From NCBI GenBank assembly GCA_002688185.1, contig NZCE01000025.1, forward strand, positions 1 to 8,032: a stretch of DNA of 8,032 bases. Direction: 5' to 3'. Made by a program: the position numbers and the translations under genes. The number at the start of each line of letters is the position of its first letter. The stretch's first letter is position 1. Shown here one piece after another: positions 6,065 through 8,032 of this stretch. This DNA comes from Spirochaetales bacterium (lineage in GTDB: Bacteria; Spirochaetota; Spirochaetia; ARS1246). The notes below the pieces were generated by a model, which was not told the DNA's origin, ran no database searches, and saw only the letters and a program-made list of their open reading frames with translations.

Positions 6065-7891
6065 ATGGATAAAAGAACGCTTTTAGCGGTAGTCCTGTCG
6101 GTAGTGGTCATATCGATCGGCTTTATGCTTCAGAGCCTGATATTTCCATCATCAGAGAACGACGAAGCGGCGATACCGCCGGATGCCGACGCTATACAGG
6201 AACAGCGGCTTCAGGTCGCCGAAGGCACAGGGCCTACGGAAACAGACTCCGGCTCTGAAACCCTCTCCGCGCCGGCTGAGCCTGGAACGGAGATCCTTCC
6301 AACCGGCGATGTGGATGATCGCGAACGGACCGTCACCCTCGAGACGGAATTATTCACTGTGGTGTTCTCCAACCGGGGCGGTGAGATCGTTTCCCTCCAG
6401 CTCAAGGAGCACGACGACGAGAGCGAACCCGTCGATATGATCTACCGTGGTGAAACCGATATCGGCGCTTTTTTTATCAGCTTTGGCGGCCCCGATGCAA
6501 AACCGGTGGACGCCATATTCGAGTACAGCAGACGCGGCGAGTTTGGTATGGAGTTCCGACGGGACTTTATCGCGCCGACTGCCGCCGACGGCAACGCATA
6601 TCCATTCACGTTGGTAAAAACATACAATTTCGATCCGTTGAGCTACATGTTCAAGCTCGACGTCACTATTGAAAACAGCATAAAAGAGTTTCCAAATCTC
6701 AATGCCGACGGTTTCTCCTATTCCTTGGGGTTCGGTCCCCAGATCGGACCTACGTTCGAGTCTCTCGGTGGTCGGGGGGAGTATCGATACTTTTACACCT
6801 ATGAAGAGGGCAAACGGAAAAATAATCGGATGAACCGTGCCGGGGAGCTCTCAGTGAATACCATGTATACATGGGCGGGAATTGCCGGGAAATATTTCGC
6901 CGTGCTCGCATTTCCGGACGCAACGCCGTACTCTCTCAAGTTTACCCAACCGTACACAGAAGGACTGCAGGCAAGCGCCTATTTCCATTTTTCAAGACCT
7001 ATTATCAAAAGCTCTCTCAGCACAGATACGTTTCATTTTTATGCCGGGCCAAAAACGGTAAAAGAGCTCAGCCTTTTCAATTCCCCCGACAAAAACCCCT
7101 ATGGGCTCTCGGATCTCAACCTCGACACGGCGGTCGACTCGAGTAATCTTCTAGGCTGGCTGGAATCGATTCTCAAGTTTTTCCTCGACCTATTCTACAA
7201 AGCTATTCCCAATTACGGCGTTTCAATAATCTTGCTCTCGATCTTTATCAAAGTGCTCTTTTTTCCCATTACGCGCAAAAGTTATGAATCGACGAGTAAA
7301 ATGCAGCAGCTTCAACCAAAAATAAATGAGCTCAAGGAGAAGCTCAAAGACAACTCCCAGCGGATGAACCAGGAGATGGCCGCTCTTTACAAGCGCGAGA
7401 AGGTCAACCCCCTGGGCGGTTGTCTTCCGATCCTTCTCCAGATGCCCATTTTTATCGCCTTCTACGGCGTACTATCAAAGCACTTTGCACTCCGCGGCGC
7501 GCCGTTTTTCTGGTGGATCACCGACCTTTCCGAGCCTGATTCAATCTTGAGTTTTGGTAATTTTACCGTTCCTCTTTTGTCATGGACCGATCTCAGGCTG
7601 TTGCCCATCATCTACATCGGCACCCAACTCCTTACAAGCAAAATGATGCAAACGCCTAATACGTCGACATCAAAGAATATGAAGATGATGCAGTACATGA
7701 TGCCGATTTTCTTTTTCTTCATTTTGTATAATGCACCATCGGGCCTGCTACTCTATTGGACTCTCACCAACGTATTCACTGCCATCCAGCAACAAGCTGT
7801 TGCGGCGTACAGAAAGTCCCACCCGCAGAAACCAAAAAAAGATGACGGTAAAAAACCGGGCCCTGGTCGCGGAGGCGGCAAACGGAAATAA
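6065..7891 (+). CDS. yidC: Membrane protein insertase YidC (Oxa1/Alb3 family)
   Basis: The 608-residue product inserts and folds proteins in the inner membrane, alone or with SecYEG. It has the layout of the diderm type: membrane segment 1 (about 5-27), an acidic, Pro/Thr-rich linker (30-88), a large periplasmic beta domain (about 90-345), then the conserved 60-kDa-IMP core. In the core, segment 2 is at about 383-402, the cytoplasmic coiled hairpin with KMQQLQPKINELKEKL at 412-427, segment 3 near 453-470, segment 4 about 500-522 and segment 5 about 545-573. Lys396 sits at the position of the hydrophilic-groove Arg366 of Escherichia coli; Lys is common there in other phyla. A basic tail (584-608, rich in Lys and Gly) probably touches the ribosome. 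GGGAG (6055-6059) before ATG 6065 supports the start. A large periplasmic domain implies an outer-membrane organism, as in spirochaetes. Confidence 0.98.
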   Translation: MDKRTLLAVVLSVVVISIGFMLQSLIFPSSENDEAAIPPDADAIQEQRLQVAEGTGPTETDSGSETLSAPAEPGTEILPTGDVDDRERTVTLETELFTVVFSNRGGEIVSLQLKEHDDESEPVDMIYRGETDIGAFFISFGGPDAKPVDAIFEYSRRGEFGMEFRRDFIAPTAADGNAYPFTLVKTYNFDPLSYMFKLDVTIENSIKEFPNLNADGFSYSLGFGPQIGPTFESLGGRGEYRYFYTYEEGKRKNNRMNRAGELSVNTMYTWAGIAGKYFAVLAFPDATPYSLKFTQPYTEGLQASAYFHFSRPIIKSSLSTDTFHFYAGPKTVKELSLFNSPDKNPYGLSDLNLDTAVDSSNLLGWLESILKFFLDLFYKAIPNYGVSIILLSIFIKVLFFPITRKSYESTSKMQQLQPKINELKEKLKDNSQRMNQEMAALYKREKVNPLGGCLPILLQMPIFIAFYGVLSKHFALRGAPFFWWITDLSEPDSILSFGNFTVPLLSWTDLRLLPIIYIGTQLLTSKMMQTPNTSTSKNMKMMQYMMPIFFFFILYNAPSGLLLYWTLTNVFTAIQQQAVAAYRKSHPQKPKKDDGKKPGPGRGGGKRK

Positions 7892-7939
7892 ACCCTATGC
7901 GCCCCTGAATATCCCATCCATTAGTTAGGAGAACATAAT

Positions 7940-8032
7940 ATGGTACAAGAATTTGAAGGTGCAACGGAGCGTGAAGCAATTGATCGCGCAATTGAAGAGC
8001 TCAATTTAGATAGGGAAGAGTTCGACGTAGAA
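7940..8032 (+). CDS. jag: Jag / KhpB RNA-binding protein, N-terminal fragment
   Basis: Only the first 31 codons are in the window. They read like the Jag_N domain: VQEFEGATEREAIDRAIEEL is followed by NLDREEFDVE, the usual acidic amphipathic helix and strand start. Full-length Jag/KhpB proteins continue with KH and R3H domains, bind RNA and in some bacteria affect cell elongation; those parts lie outside. AGGAG (7927-7931), eight bases before ATG 7940, supports the start. The gap to yidC is 48 bases with no terminator, so it is probably in the same operon; yidC-jag is a widely conserved pair. Confidence rests on the short N-terminus plus position. Confidence 0.88.
   Translation, partial: MVQEFEGATEREAIDRAIEELNLDREEFDVE

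Noticed and set aside
6211..6440. Open frames on both strands within the yidC linker region
   Set aside because: They are shadows of yidC in a GC-richer part; none has a ribosome site or recognisable product.

Overview
The window is a chromosomal replication-origin neighbourhood. It joins two conserved bacterial gene blocks, dnaN-recF-dciA and rpmH-rnpA-yidC-jag. The dnaN-recF-DUF721 order, the style of the DnaN and RecF sequences, and a lipoprotein whose N-terminal half resembles spirochaetal surface lipoproteins together point to a free-living spirochaete (Spirochaetota). This assignment comes from recognition by eye, not from a search, and is of moderate confidence.

Region by region. Positions 1-367 hold no convincing gene; about 145-350 looks like oriC, with scattered near-consensus DnaA boxes, a tandem box pair at 304-320, a short GC cluster and a six-unit DnaA-trio (325-342) directly in front of dnaN. 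The plus strand then carries dnaN (sliding clamp), recF (gap-repair/clamp-related ATPase) and dciA (DUF721, helicase-loading factor, TTG start). A 706-residue lipoprotein with a seven-repeat beta-propeller lies on the minus strand at 3111-5231, convergent with dciA. A roughly 270-bp intergenic region holds a strong sigma70-type promoter and a leader of about 165 nt for the next operon. That operon has rpmH (ribosomal protein L34), rnpA (RNase P protein, overlapping rpmH by 20 nt), yidC (membrane insertase) and the first 31 codons of jag/khpB, cut by the window end.

How they work together. DnaA would open the origin at the trio element. DciA would help place the replicative helicase, DnaN would tether the polymerase, and RecF would act in recombinational gap repair. 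The second block links translation (L34), tRNA 5' maturation (RnpA) and membrane protein insertion (YidC), with Jag as a probable RNA-binding regulator. The lipoprotein is an unrelated accessory gene lodged between the two housekeeping blocks.

The points most worth a second look are the compact origin-unwinding element, a GTATA-N6-TATAC palindrome that occurs twice around the rpmH operon, the same-direction arrangement of two blocks that usually diverge from the origin, and the propeller lipoprotein. No mobile element, CRISPR array, tRNA or rRNA was seen.
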